64,000 nt of DNA, from positions 8,657 through 72,656 of the forward strand of contig JBMNCR010000119.1 in the NCBI GenBank assembly GCA_049366695.1. The letters are read 5' to 3'. The notes beneath the pieces were generated by a model. The model was not told where the DNA came from and searched no databases. It was given only the letters and a program-made list of their open reading frames with translations. Each line of letters starts with the position of its first letter. Position 1 is the first letter of the stretch. Below, piece after piece: positions 1-9,311 of the stretch. A program made the position numbers and the translations under genes. This DNA is from JBMNCR01 sp049366695. GTDB lineage: Bacteria; Bacillota; Clostridia; Eubacteriales; Alkalibacteraceae.

Positions 1-192
1 ATTATCTGAATTGTTACTAATTGTCAATACAATATTGGATATTCCTTTTGTTTTTTACAATATATATTTTTATCGATAAATATAAAAATTTGAATAATTT
101 TTATATTTATGTTATAAAATTATCATAACTTGTTTTTTCATTTGGTCTAATTATTTTAAATAGGTTTTTATATTTGTAGTTTACATATTAAT

Positions 193-223
193 TTGTATAT
201 ACTTAGTATATTCTTATTATAAT
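193..223 (+). promoter_or_regulatory. weak candidate promoter for the first lipoprotein
   Basis: TTGTAT at 193-198 and TATAAT at 218-223 are separated by 19 bases, longer than the usual 17. An SD sequence GGAGGT follows just before the ATG at 256. The rest of 1-192 is very AT-rich and I see no gene in it. Confidence 0.3.
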
Positions 224-255
224 TTTATATTATGTAATAAATTTGGAGGTTAACA

Positions 256-915
256 ATGTACAAAAAAAATATAATTATATTCTTATTTGTAATTCTAATA
301 ATTTCAATAATCGCTTGTAGTAATATTGTAAGCAAAAACAAAAACACCGAAACTCTTAAAGGGATTATACAAGAAGTAAATGAGTCATCCTTACTAATCT
401 CTACTGATAACGATGAGCTATATTTAATTCATTTGAATAATAATACTATATATAAAAACAATATTTCTAAAGACTTTTATATAAATAACGCTATTGAAGT
501 TCTATTTAATGGTGTTATTCTAGAATCATCCCCTATGCAAATTACTGCCATGGAAATAACTATGAATGATCAGATGATATCACTAGATCCAAGAGAGTTT
601 ATAAGTGGCATTATCGGAGTTTTCCCATCTACTGTGTTAAATGAAGATAATAATAATATACAAATAGAAATTGAGACTCCATTTGCAATTGAACTCCCTA
701 TAGAAAACAACCTACAATGGACATACACGTCAAGTTCTGATGATATTGTTTTCCTAGCTGGTGGAGCAGATACTCAACATGATGAAATAGTTTACTATTA
801 TTATTGGGGTTTTAAGATTAATAAATCAGGTGAGTATGTATTGACGTTTACTAATGAAGATCTAGAAAGCGGTGAAGAATTAGTATTTAATATAAATGTA
901 CCCTCAAAAGAATAA
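256..915 (+). CDS. putative lipoprotein with chagasin-like C-terminal domain
   Basis: A 219-residue predicted lipoprotein. Residues 1-20 form a Lys-rich, hydrophobic signal peptide ending in a lipobox (SIIAC, Cys21), so it should be anchored on the outer face of the membrane. Residues about 35-105 are beta-rich (LKGIIQEVNESSLLIS), like a small OB-type domain. The last 80 residues (IELPIENNLQW, then LAGG, YYYYWGFKI and KSGEYVLTF) follow the strand pattern of the I42/chagasin cysteine-protease inhibitor fold, but the NPTTGY and RPW inhibitor loops are not clearly conserved, so the assignment is an inference. It converges on a clostripain-type protease gene, which makes an inhibitor role tempting but unproven. 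The start is fixed by GGAGGT 7 bases upstream. Confidence 0.55.
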   Translation: MYKKNIIIFLFVILIISIIACSNIVSKNKNTETLKGIIQEVNESSLLISTDNDELYLIHLNNNTIYKNNISKDFYINNAIEVLFNGVILESSPMQITAMEITMNDQMISLDPREFISGIIGVFPSTVLNEDNNNIQIEIETPFAIELPIENNLQWTYTSSSDDIVFLAGGADTQHDEIVYYYYWGFKINKSGEYVLTFTNEDLESGEELVFNINVPSKE

Positions 916-996
916 TTAGATTATATCCTTCGAGGATACACTACAATAAAATATTTATTAAATTGTTTTATTTCTATTTTTTATACTTTTTTATAT

Positions 997-2847
997 TTAA
1001 TAACTAATATCATTAATTTCAGTAAATTCTGAATAACAACAGTTTTGTGCACAATCGGATATGCTAAACCCTAAAACGTATTTATCATTTTCTATATTTT
1101 TTTCAATAATTTCTGGTTCTTCTTCTAAAATAAATGCAGGACCTAAAATACTTTTCTTTTCATTTTTTTCTATATCATATTGCGTTAGTATTGGTTCAAT
1201 TTTATCTCCTTTTTTAATTTTAATTATTTCCTTTCGTATTACCATATTATCTGGAATTACACCATGCCATGCACCAACTATTTTATACGCACCTCCATCA
1301 CCATCATCAGTCCAAATTACTCTGATATTACAATATTCTCCATTTAGAATTGCAGGTATTGAATAAGTAATAATATTTTCATTTATACTTGCTGTACATA
1401 CTTCTACAACATTGTTGTTTAATGTAATCCATTTGTTATAGAATTTTGTTCTAACAGAACCATCAACCTTATCAAAGCTAGCTGTGGGCATACTTCCATA
1501 CAATACAACTTCATTTTCACTAATTTTTTCTCCTAGTACCGTACCTACTTTATTGACATTAATAATATCATTTTTATTTATTCCTATTTTATATTCATTA
1601 CCATTTTTAGTGATTCCTTCATCTATTAATGCTATTTCATCATTATCCTTTGATTCTACTTCTATAAATTTATTTAAAAAATCACTATATATATTTGAAA
1701 ATCCTATCATCTCATAAATAGGCATCTCATAGACAATATTTTCTTTATTATAATATGGAAAATAAATAGATAATCCAGTGCTTTGCTCTTTTGCTTTTCC
1801 TTTCACTTGATAAACAACAGCTTTTTCAATTGAATTTGTTATTTTTTTTGCTATTTCTTTATATTCATCACTTAAATTACTTGCCATATCACCCAAATCT
1901 AACATATTACTATATCCTTCTCCTGGCGATTGTCCTCCATAGAATTCAGCTTTACTAATACTTCTCGATATATCATTAAATACTTTAAGATCGTATAATT
2001 CTTCGTTAGCATCTTTAACAAATAATTCAAAATTCTTCTTAACCTCGTCAATATTTCTTGTATCAGTAACTGATAAGGTTACACTTTCATTTAAATCATT
2101 CGCTTTCGCATCATTAATGAAACTATTAGCAATTTCTATCCCCACGTCTTCACCATTCATATCTTCCCCAGATATATTTTTTAAAAAAGATGTGTATTCC
2201 CAACCTATGGACGGTTCTAACTCAGTTGAAGCAACTAAATAGTTAGTATATGGAGATACAATATCTGCTGTTTCTAAAGATGACATTAAACATGCATCAA
2301 AACCAATAATTTCAAATTTAGTATTTGTTACTTCATAAGCGTCTTTTAACGCATTTTCAAGTTCTAATAATAACAAAGTATCATAATTATATTTTTCATC
2401 GTATCCAAAACCACTAATCGATCCTCCTCCATGATTCCATAAAATCAAAGCATATTTTTCTGATGGATATTCTTTTATCCCCCAGGTAATAAAATCACTT
2501 AAGGTATCTGCCTGTCCCATATTTTTTGCACCTAAGTCTATCAACTTTTTTAAATTATTTTTTTTTACCAACCATCTTTGATTTTGAGATGAATCAATAA
2601 AATGATTTTTCCAATTTTTTGTTCCACCGGTCTCAATTACAATATTAATATTTTCATTGCTTCCCACTTTCATCATTTCATACAAATCACTTGTTCCAGC
2701 ATTATTTTCGGTTTCTAAATCAGAACCATTCATATATATTAAAAATGTATACTTCTTTTTGTTATTATCTGCTAATTTATTTTCTTCTATTGTACACGCC
2801 GTACATACAAAAAATAAAAAAACACATATTATAATAAGCTTTTTCAT
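997..2847 (-). CDS. clostripain-like cysteine peptidase (family C11), lipoprotein
   Basis: A 616-residue secreted peptidase of family C11 (clan CD, caspase-like fold). An N-terminal hydrophobic segment ends in a lipobox (FVCTAC), so it is probably lipid-anchored outside the cell. The catalytic His lies in ALILWNHGGGSISGF and the catalytic Cys in IIGFDACLMSSLETAD, both typical of C11, after the FLIYMNGSDLE strand. The last 200 residues form a beta-rich extension with VIWTDDGDGGAYKIVGAW. C11 enzymes usually cleave after Arg or Lys and often self-process. The ATG has a strong upstream site (GGAGGGG). It is a single gene between a convergent lipoprotein and a divergent YihY gene. Confidence 0.9.
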   Translation of the reverse strand: MKKLIIICVFLFFVCTACTIEENKLADNNKKKYTFLIYMNGSDLETENNAGTSDLYEMMKVGSNENINIVIETGGTKNWKNHFIDSSQNQRWLVKKNNLKKLIDLGAKNMGQADTLSDFITWGIKEYPSEKYALILWNHGGGSISGFGYDEKYNYDTLLLLELENALKDAYEVTNTKFEIIGFDACLMSSLETADIVSPYTNYLVASTELEPSIGWEYTSFLKNISGEDMNGEDVGIEIANSFINDAKANDLNESVTLSVTDTRNIDEVKKNFELFVKDANEELYDLKVFNDISRSISKAEFYGGQSPGEGYSNMLDLGDMASNLSDEYKEIAKKITNSIEKAVVYQVKGKAKEQSTGLSIYFPYYNKENIVYEMPIYEMIGFSNIYSDFLNKFIEVESKDNDEIALIDEGITKNGNEYKIGINKNDIINVNKVGTVLGEKISENEVVLYGSMPTASFDKVDGSVRTKFYNKWITLNNNVVEVCTASINENIITYSIPAILNGEYCNIRVIWTDDGDGGAYKIVGAWHGVIPDNMVIRKEIIKIKKGDKIEPILTQYDIEKNEKKSILGPAFILEEEPEIIEKNIENDKYVLGFSISDCAQNCCYSEFTEINDISY

Positions 2848-3039
2848 TTAATCCCCTCCATATGGTTATATTTCTACTTTTTCTATTTTTTTATTAAAAA
2901 AAAGAAAGATTATAAACATTTGTCTAGTCTTTCTTTTTAACAAAAAGATTAATGAAGGGGGATAACCTTTATGTTAATAAAATTTTATCGTATAATTCTT
3001 AAGAAAACCTTAAATAATAAATACTATTAGGAGTTTAAA

Positions 3040-3864
3040 ATGAAAATAATATCTTTTTTAAAATATTTACACGTAAAATATATTCAAGATGAAGTTCCAT
3101 CTTTAACTGCTCAGACATCTTATTACTTGTTGCTAGCATTTATACCTTTTTTGATTTTTATTCTGACATTAATAGGCAATTTAAATCTACCCGCTGAAAA
3201 CATTTATAGCTATCTTTCAGCAATATTACCTAAACAAACTTATATTTTACTTGCATCCATTCTCAACGAAATATTAGTTAGTAACCCTTTTAACATATTC
3301 TCAATACTATTAACATTATTTTTTGCTTCAAAAGGAATGAAAGCAGTTATTATTGCGTTGAATAAAGCTTATGATGAAAATGAAAATAGAAGCATCTTAC
3401 ATTTATGGTCGATCTCTTTTATATTTACTATTATATTTGCTTTTATTTTAATTCTTTCTTTATTTGCATTAGTTTTTGGAAAATTAATCGGCAAAACATT
3501 GTTTACTTATTTAAATTTATATTATGAATTTATTATTATCTGGGAGTATTTACGTTATATTATAACTATTGGACTAATGATTATTATTTTCACTTTTATT
3601 TATCGACATGCCCCAAACTGCAAGTTGTATTTTAAGGACGTAATCGTAGGAGCAATATTTACAACTATCTCCTGGACTTTTTCCTCACAATTTTTTGCAC
3701 ATTATATTAATAATTATAATTCAAGTTATACCATTCTTTATGGAAGTTTAGGGGGTGTATTTCTTCTACTTATCTGGCTGTACCTCTCAAGTACTATTAT
3801 TATTATAGGCGGAGAAATAAATGCGTATATATATAATATAAATAATAAAAATACTATGGAATAA
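3040..3864 (+). CDS. YihY/virulence factor BrkB family membrane protein
   Basis: A 274-residue integral membrane protein with about six hydrophobic segments. Diagnostic family motifs are visible: SLTAQTSYYLLLAFIPFLIF near the N-terminus, NKAYDENENRS in the middle, and GGVFLLLIWLYLSSTIIIIG followed by GEINA at the C-terminus. The family was once annotated as ribonuclease BN, but that assignment is not supported; its role is unknown and a transport function is suspected. The start is supported by TAGGAG upstream of the ATG. It is a monocistronic unit, divergent from the C11 protease gene. Confidence 0.88.
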   Translation: MKIISFLKYLHVKYIQDEVPSLTAQTSYYLLLAFIPFLIFILTLIGNLNLPAENIYSYLSAILPKQTYILLASILNEILVSNPFNIFSILLTLFFASKGMKAVIIALNKAYDENENRSILHLWSISFIFTIIFAFILILSLFALVFGKLIGKTLFTYLNLYYEFIIIWEYLRYIITIGLMIIIFTFIYRHAPNCKLYFKDVIVGAIFTTISWTFSSQFFAHYINNYNSSYTILYGSLGGVFLLLIWLYLSSTIIIIGGEINAYIYNINNKNTME

Positions 3865-3908
3865 TACCTTATTATATTACTCTTCGCGGAAATAATAAAT
3901 ATATGATA

Positions 3909-3938
3909 TTGACAACTATATCACAATATTGTAATATA
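3909..3938 (+). promoter_or_regulatory. sigma-A promoter with overlapping dyad operator (ArsR target)
   Basis: TTGACA at 3909-3914 and TAATAT at 3932-3937 are 17 bases apart, a near-consensus promoter. Positions 3917-3938 form an inverted repeat with arms TATATCACAAT and ATTGTAATATA and only one mismatched pair. It lies in the spacer and over the -10 box, as expected for an ArsR-family repressor. The ArsR gene begins 49 bases downstream, so autoregulation is likely. Confidence 0.7.
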
Positions 3939-3986
3939 TAAATATATAGATATACAACTATAATATATGTTAGGAGTGAAATAGTA

Positions 3987-4277
3987 TTGAAAGATAATAT
4001 TTTAAACGAAGAATACGAAAAAAAATCAGAGCTTTTAAAAATAATTGGTCATCCCATTAGATTGTGTATCTTATACAATTTATATAAACAAGGCAGTAAA
4101 AATGTCACAACTATGCAAGATTGTTTAGATATTCCTCAATCAACAGTTTCACAACATCTTGCAAAGCTCAAATCCGTTGGTGTTATTAAAGGGAATAAGA
4201 ATGGAACCGAAATAAAGTATGAGTTAATTGATGAGTTAGTGGTAGAAATATTAGATGTATTATTTAACAATAAATAA
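3987..4277 (+). CDS. ArsR/SmtB-family transcriptional regulator, possible thiol sensor
   Basis: A 96-residue winged-helix repressor. HPIRLCILYNLY forms the start of the DNA-binding domain, DIPQSTVSQHLAKLKSVGVI is the recognition-helix region and GNKNGTEIKYEL is the wing. No metal-binding CxC motif is present, but it has two cysteines, Cys27 and Cys46. Together with the persulfide-type reductase encoded immediately downstream, this suggests a thiol or persulfide switch like that of SqrR/BigR regulators; the spacing differs from those proteins, so this is inference. The start is TTG, placed by TAGGAGTG 8 bases upstream. The stop is followed within 13 bases by the next gene, indicating an operon. 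Confidence 0.85.
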   Translation: MKDNILNEEYEKKSELLKIIGHPIRLCILYNLYKQGSKNVTTMQDCLDIPQSTVSQHLAKLKSVGVIKGNKNGTEIKYELIDELVVEILDVLFNNK

Positions 4278-4290
4278 AGGAGGTAATACA

Positions 4291-6786
4291 ATGTCAAAAA
4301 AAATACTAATAATAGGCGGAGTTGCCGGTGGAGCTAGTACCGCAGCGCGTCTAAGAAGATTAGATGAAAACGCAGAAATAATAATGTTTGAAAAAGGTGA
4401 ATACATCTCATTTGCAAATTGTGGATTACCTTATTATATTGGTGATGTAATAAACGACAGAAGCAAATTATTACTACAAACACCTATGGCAATGAAGAAA
4501 CTTTTTAATATTGATGTTAGAGTTAAAAATGAAGTTATGAGTATAGATAAAGAAAATAAAAAAGTTTCTGTAAAAAATTTATCTAAAGATGAAATATATG
4601 AAGAAAATTACGATGTGCTTGTTATTTCGACAGGTTCATCCCCACTTAGACCACCAATACCTGGTATAGACGCATCAAATATTTATACTATTTGGAATAT
4701 CCCAGATACCGACGCCATAAAAGAGCATGTAACGAAAAATGAAATAAAAGAAGTAGCAGTTATCGGTGGTGGTTTTATAGGTATTGAAATGGCAGAAAAC
4801 CTACACGATCTAGGTATCAATGTTACAATTATTGAAATGGCTAACCAAGTTATGGCGCCTTTAGATTTTGAAATGGCTCAATTCATTCATAAGCATGTGG
4901 AGAATAAAGGAGTTAATCTAGTTTTAGGAGACGGCGTTAAAGAGTTTAAAGAAAATGACAAAAAAACAACTGTTGTTACTAATGAGGGAAAAGAAATCGA
5001 TGCAGATATAATCATCTTATCGATTGGTATAAAAGCAAACAGTCAATTGGCTAAAGAGGCTGGTTTAGAGCTAAATCAAAGAGGTGGTATAGTAGTTGAC
5101 AAATATTTAAAAACTTCTGATCCCAACATTTATGCTGTAGGTGATGTCATTCAAGTTAATGATTTTATCAATAATATAGCTACAATGGTTCCTTTAGCTG
5201 GACCAGCAAACAAACAAGGAAGGATAGCTGCTAATAATATTTGCGGATTTAACGAAGAATTTAAAGGCACGCAAGGAACTTCTGTAGCAAAAGTATTTGA
5301 TCTTACAGTATCGACAACAGGCAGCAATGAGAAATCCCTTAATAGAATAAATAAAATTTATGGTGAAGATTATCTATGTATACATCTGCACCCTGGAAAC
5401 CATGCTGGTTATTATCCTGGCACAGAAAAGATACATCTTAAATTAATTTTTGACAAATCAACAGGAAAAGTTTTAGGAGCTCAAGCAGTGGGAGGTTCGG
5501 GTACAGAAAAAAGAATTGATGTTATCGCTACTGCTATAAGATTTGGCGCTACTGTTTATGACTTAAAAGAATTAGAATTATCTTATGCTCCTCCTTTTTC
5601 TTCTGCAAAAGATCCTGTAAATATGGCAGGTTTTACTGCAGCAAATATATTAGAAGGAAATATGGATATTATACAATTTAATCAAATAGAAACTTTAGAC
5701 TTAGATAACAATATTATTCTAGATCTTGGAACCAAAGCTGAAAGAACAATGGGCTATGTACCAAATTCAATAAATATTGATGTTAATGATTTAAGAAACA
5801 ACTTAGATCTACTTGATAAGTCAAAAAATATTATCGTATACTGTGCTGTTGGTGTTAGAGCTTGGATAGGTGTAAGAATACTTACTCAAAATGGGTTTAA
5901 AGTAAAAAATATGACAGGTGGTTTTACCACTTATTCAAATGCTTATTATAATGATGCAACCAAAATCCAGTACCCAAATATTAATGACAATACTGATAAT
6001 AGTAATAAGGAGAGCACAATGAAAGAACAACAAATTATTAAAATAGATGCTTGCGGTTTACAATGTCCTGGACCTATTATGCAAGTATACAATGCAGTTC
6101 AAATGATCAATGAGGGAGATATCATTGAAGTTAAAGCAACTGATATGGGTTTCTGCGCAGATATTGAGTCATGGTGTGATAGAACAAATAATAAATTACT
6201 TAAAACAGAAATGAAAGATAATGTAGCAACAGTCTGTATAATGAAAGGTTTAGGCGAAAAAGATCTTACCTCTGCTACAAATATATGCAGCAATAACAAT
6301 AACATACCAAATGTTGCAAACGATAAAACTATGGTTGTATTTAGTGGCGATTTAGATAAAGCATTAGCCTCTTTCATTATTGCAAATGGTGCTGCAGCAA
6401 TGGGAAGAAAAGTTACAATGTTTTTCACTTTCTGGGGATTAAATGTGCTAAGAAAAGATGAAAATATACAAGTAAAAAAACCATTTATAGATAAAATGTT
6501 TGGATTTATGATGCCTAGAGGTAGTAAAAAACTTAAACTGTCAAAAATGCACATGGGTGGAATGGGTACAAAAATGATGAGAATGGTTATGCAAAATAAA
6601 AATGTTAGTTCTCTAGAAGAACTAATAAAACATGCAATGTCTAATGGTGTAGAAATAATAGCATGTACTATGTCAATGGATGTAATGGGAATAACCAAGG
6701 ATGAATTGATAGATGGTGTAAAATATGCCGGTGTAGCTAATTATTTAGGGGCAGCAGAGCTATCTGACGTTAATCTTTTCATATAA
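4291..6786 (+). CDS. CoA-disulfide/persulfide reductase fused to rhodanese, TusA and DsrE-like domains
   Basis: An 831-residue flavoprotein with four modules. Residues 1-450 are a pyridine-nucleotide disulfide oxidoreductase: GGVAGGAS FAD motif, single active Cys44 in SFANCGLPYYIG, a second nucleotide motif VIGGGFIGIEMAE, and GDVI. Residues about 465-555 are a rhodanese domain with loop CAVGVRA (Cys518). Residues about 580-655 are a TusA/SirA domain with LQCPGP (Cys592). The remainder is DsrE/DsrF-like with IIACTMSMDVMGI near residue 792. CoADR-rhodanese proteins reduce CoA disulfide, CoA-persulfide or polysulfide with NAD(P)H; the extra modules would relay persulfide sulfur. The start ATG follows AAGGAGG; an earlier in-frame start at 4255 would lie inside the ArsR gene. 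The TusA module begins at an internal Met with its own SD. Confidence 0.9.
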   Translation: MSKKILIIGGVAGGASTAARLRRLDENAEIIMFEKGEYISFANCGLPYYIGDVINDRSKLLLQTPMAMKKLFNIDVRVKNEVMSIDKENKKVSVKNLSKDEIYEENYDVLVISTGSSPLRPPIPGIDASNIYTIWNIPDTDAIKEHVTKNEIKEVAVIGGGFIGIEMAENLHDLGINVTIIEMANQVMAPLDFEMAQFIHKHVENKGVNLVLGDGVKEFKENDKKTTVVTNEGKEIDADIIILSIGIKANSQLAKEAGLELNQRGGIVVDKYLKTSDPNIYAVGDVIQVNDFINNIATMVPLAGPANKQGRIAANNICGFNEEFKGTQGTSVAKVFDLTVSTTGSNEKSLNRINKIYGEDYLCIHLHPGNHAGYYPGTEKIHLKLIFDKSTGKVLGAQAVGGSGTEKRIDVIATAIRFGATVYDLKELELSYAPPFSSAKDPVNMAGFTAANILEGNMDIIQFNQIETLDLDNNIILDLGTKAERTMGYVPNSINIDVNDLRNNLDLLDKSKNIIVYCAVGVRAWIGVRILTQNGFKVKNMTGGFTTYSNAYYNDATKIQYPNINDNTDNSNKESTMKEQQIIKIDACGLQCPGPIMQVYNAVQMINEGDIIEVKATDMGFCADIESWCDRTNNKLLKTEMKDNVATVCIMKGLGEKDLTSATNICSNNNNIPNVANDKTMVVFSGDLDKALASFIIANGAAAMGRKVTMFFTFWGLNVLRKDENIQVKKPFIDKMFGFMMPRGSKKLKLSKMHMGGMGTKMMRMVMQNKNVSSLEELIKHAMSNGVEIIACTMSMDVMGITKDELIDGVKYAGVANYLGAAELSDVNLFI
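6007..6021 (+). promoter_or_regulatory. internal ribosome-binding site and ATG in the sulfurtransferase fusion
   Basis: AAGGAGAG at 6007-6014 is followed by an in-frame ATG at 6019, in the low-complexity linker between the rhodanese and TusA modules. It could start a separate 255-residue TusA-DsrE protein, or be a fossil of two genes that fused. Confidence 0.5.
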
Positions 6787-6793
6787 TTATCTT

Positions 6794-6828
6794 AAGAACA
6801 GAATCTCATGAGATTCTGTTCTTTTTTA
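6794..6828 (+). terminator. Rho-independent terminator after the arsR-reductase operon
   Basis: Positions 6794-6823 are a perfect 30-base palindrome (AAGAACAGAATCTCA and its complement), followed by a T-rich tail. It begins 7 bases after the stop codon. Confidence 0.92.
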
Positions 6829-6889
6829 TTTGTATAATTTATTTTTTAGTGTTATTATGACATAATAACTTTAAGAAGGAGTGTTAATA

Positions 6890-7636
6890 ATGACTAAGGT
6901 TCTAGCTACAGTTAAAGAAAAAAAAATAACTCAAAATAATATTGACGAATTAATGTATACTATCCCTAAAGAAAATATTGAAAAATTTTCATCAGTAGAA
7001 GGTCAAAAAGAATTACTTGAAGAACTTGTTGCTCAAGAATTGTTTTACTTAGACGCTATAGAAAATGGACTTGATAAAACAGAAGATTTTTTAGAGCAAT
7101 TAAAAATTACCAAAGAAAAGTTTGTTAAAAGCTATGCCATTTCAAAATACCTAATGGCAGTTTCAGTTAGTGATGATGAAGCAAAGGCTTTTTATGATAA
7201 TAATCCTGATCAGTTTATTGCCCAAGAAAAAGTAAAAGCAAGTCATATATTAGTTGATTCAAAAGACGAAATGGACAAAATATATAACGATATTAAATCT
7301 AACAAAATAAGTTTTGAAGATGCCGCTAAAAAGTTTTCTAAATGTCCATCAAAAGATAATAAAGGTGATTTAGGTTTTTTTCAAAGAGGTCAAATGGTTA
7401 AAGAATTTGATGAAGTAGTTTTCCAGATGAATATTGGAGATATTGAAAGCAATGTTAAAACAACTTTTGGATATCATATTATTCTATTAACTGACAAGGC
7501 TGGTAAGGAAATTATGGATTATAGCACAGTTCAACCTCAAATAAAAAAATATCTTTTGACTCAGAAACAAAACAAAGCCTACATAGACAGAGTACAAACT
7601 TTAAAAGAACGATACCCTGTATCATATGATAAATAA
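6890..7636 (+). CDS. parvulin-type peptidyl-prolyl isomerase (PpiC family), cytoplasmic
   Basis: A 248-residue protein with an N-terminal helical SurA/trigger-like region (residues 1-110) and a parvulin domain at about 112-215 (KVKASHILVDSKDEMDKIY, FSKCPSKDNKGDLGFFQRGQ, TTFGYHIILLTDK). There is no signal peptide or lipobox, unlike PrsA, so it should act in the cytoplasm as a proline isomerase or chaperone. The ATG at 6890 is preferred over an in-frame GTG at 6881 because that GTG overlaps the SD sequence AAGGAG. It appears monocistronic. Confidence 0.88.
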   Translation: MTKVLATVKEKKITQNNIDELMYTIPKENIEKFSSVEGQKELLEELVAQELFYLDAIENGLDKTEDFLEQLKITKEKFVKSYAISKYLMAVSVSDDEAKAFYDNNPDQFIAQEKVKASHILVDSKDEMDKIYNDIKSNKISFEDAAKKFSKCPSKDNKGDLGFFQRGQMVKEFDEVVFQMNIGDIESNVKTTFGYHIILLTDKAGKEIMDYSTVQPQIKKYLLTQKQNKAYIDRVQTLKERYPVSYDK

Positions 7637-7770
7637 TATTTTGTTGTAATAGAAATTTATGTGCTAATTTATAGACTTCTATCATTATTCATAAAAATGC
7701 ATCTTAAAATTACTACATTTCTCTTAGATTGTAAATAAAAAAAGAAATATTTTATACTCTATAAAGTAAT

Positions 7771-7800
7771 GGGATTCTTAAATTATAGAATCCCTTTTAT
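7771..7800 (+). terminator. terminator hairpin between ppiC and the MATE gene
   Basis: GGGATTCT at 7771-7778 pairs with AGAATCCC at 7787-7794 and is followed by TTTTAT on the + strand. It could serve ppiC from 130 bases downstream, in a convergent intergenic region. Confidence 0.7.
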
Positions 7801-7883
7801 ATTATAATCTTTTCATATTTATTTTTAAATTTATGTAAGTAAAACTCATTTGTATTTTATAAAATTATATTTGATTAAAAACT

Positions 7884-9311
7884 TTACTCTCCTTCAATTA
7901 AAGGGTCTTGTGGCATAATATCATCATCTGACATTTCTTTAGAAGAAATATCTAGTTTATTTCTCATAACTAAAAACAATATCAACGAAAGCATTGTAGT
8001 CGCAATATCTGCAATGGGTTGAGCAAAGATAAATCCATTAAATCCCCATACTGAACTAAAAATAATCAACGCAGGAATGAAAAACAAGCCTTGTCTTCCG
8101 AGAGATATAACCAATGACTCCATTGTTTTCCCAAGAGATTGAAACATGGTCATTAATACCATCTGAACTCCTAAAAATGGCATAGCCAATACAAATACTC
8201 TAATAATTTTTACTCCCAATTCAATAACTCTTGCATCATTAATAAATACTTTTACCCAAATCTCGGAGAATAGAATAAATAATAATGCAAATATACTGCA
8301 CATAATAGTACCTATAATAATTGTTCTTTTTATTGTCTCTAGTAAACGGTCATATCTTTTAGCCCCATAACTATATCCCATAAGAGGCTGACACCCTTGG
8401 GCTAACCCCATAGTAAGCATTATTGCAATATTTGTAACCCGCATAACTACTCCATTTGCAGCTACTACATCATCTCCAAAACTAGCTGCAAAAACATTTG
8501 CTAGAGCAAAGCCTATGCTCATTAGAATCATGCCCAGTGATGCAGGAATACCAATTTTGAATATATCAGCATATGCTTTTTTATTAAAACTAAAATGCTT
8601 TAGAGAAATAGATATAACCCCATGTTTTTTTAAATAAAACACTATGTAATATGAAAAACCTACCATATTTCCAATAGTAGTAGCTAAAGCTGCCCCAGCA
8701 ACCCCCATATCTAACAACAAAATAAATATAGGATCTAATACCATATTTAGTACAGAACCAATCATCATACCATTCATAGATTCTTTTGTTGCACCTTCAG
8801 ATCGCAACAACCCTCCCAGTGCCATTTGCATTCCAATAAAAGGGCTTCCTAAGAGCATAATCACTAAATAACTTTTTCCAAATCCAATGGTATTGACACT
8901 CGCACCGCAAAACATTAGTATTGGTTCCATAAATATTAGCCCAAAGATAGATGCAATAGTACAGATAATTAAAGTTGACCAAAATGAAATAGCCCCTGCT
9001 TCACTGGCGTTTTCATTTTCTCCTTTTCCCAATAATCTAGATATTAGAGAAGCCCCTCCAATAGCAAATACATTGCCAAATGCTTGAATAATCATAAAAA
9101 TCGGCATAGATATTGATATAGCGGCAACCATATTAGGATTATTTAACTTCCCGATAAAAAAAGTATCTGTCATATTATAAATAACTTGAATTAACATGCC
9201 CACCATGGTGGGTATAGCTAATGCCCATATTGCCTTTTTCACAGGCATTGAGTCCAAGATCATTGTTCTATCTTCTTTCATTTTCATATTATTATTTTTG
9301 TTCAAACTCAA
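7884..9311 (-). CDS. MATE family multidrug efflux transporter
   Basis: A 475-residue membrane protein with about 12 transmembrane segments and two homologous halves, typical of the MATE/DinF superfamily (KKAIWALAIPTMVGMLIQVI near the start; KIGIPASLGMILMSIGFALA opening the second half; MGYSYGAKRYDRL). It would export cationic drugs or metabolites in exchange for H+ or Na+. Its TTG start overlaps the stop of the upstream MarR gene by 4 bases, so it is translationally coupled and probably repressed by that MarR protein. A second TTG six bases later (at 9305) has better SD spacing and is a possible alternative start. Confidence 0.9.
   Translation of the reverse strand: MSLNKNNNMKMKEDRTMILDSMPVKKAIWALAIPTMVGMLIQVIYNMTDTFFIGKLNNPNMVAAISISMPIFMIIQAFGNVFAIGGASLISRLLGKGENENASEAGAISFWSTLIICTIASIFGLIFMEPILMFCGASVNTIGFGKSYLVIMLLGSPFIGMQMALGGLLRSEGATKESMNGMMIGSVLNMVLDPIFILLLDMGVAGAALATTIGNMVGFSYYIVFYLKKHGVISISLKHFSFNKKAYADIFKIGIPASLGMILMSIGFALANVFAASFGDDVVAANGVVMRVTNIAIMLTMGLAQGCQPLMGYSYGAKRYDRLLETIKRTIIIGTIMCSIFALLFILFSEIWVKVFINDARVIELGVKIIRVFVLAMPFLGVQMVLMTMFQSLGKTMESLVISLGRQGLFFIPALIIFSSVWGFNGFIFAQPIADIATTMLSLILFLVMRNKLDISSKEMSDDDIMPQDPLIEGE

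Noticed and set aside
4255..4290. Upstream in-frame start for the sulfurtransferase fusion
   Set aside because: It lies inside the ArsR gene and has no SD; the ATG at 4291 follows AAGGAGG.
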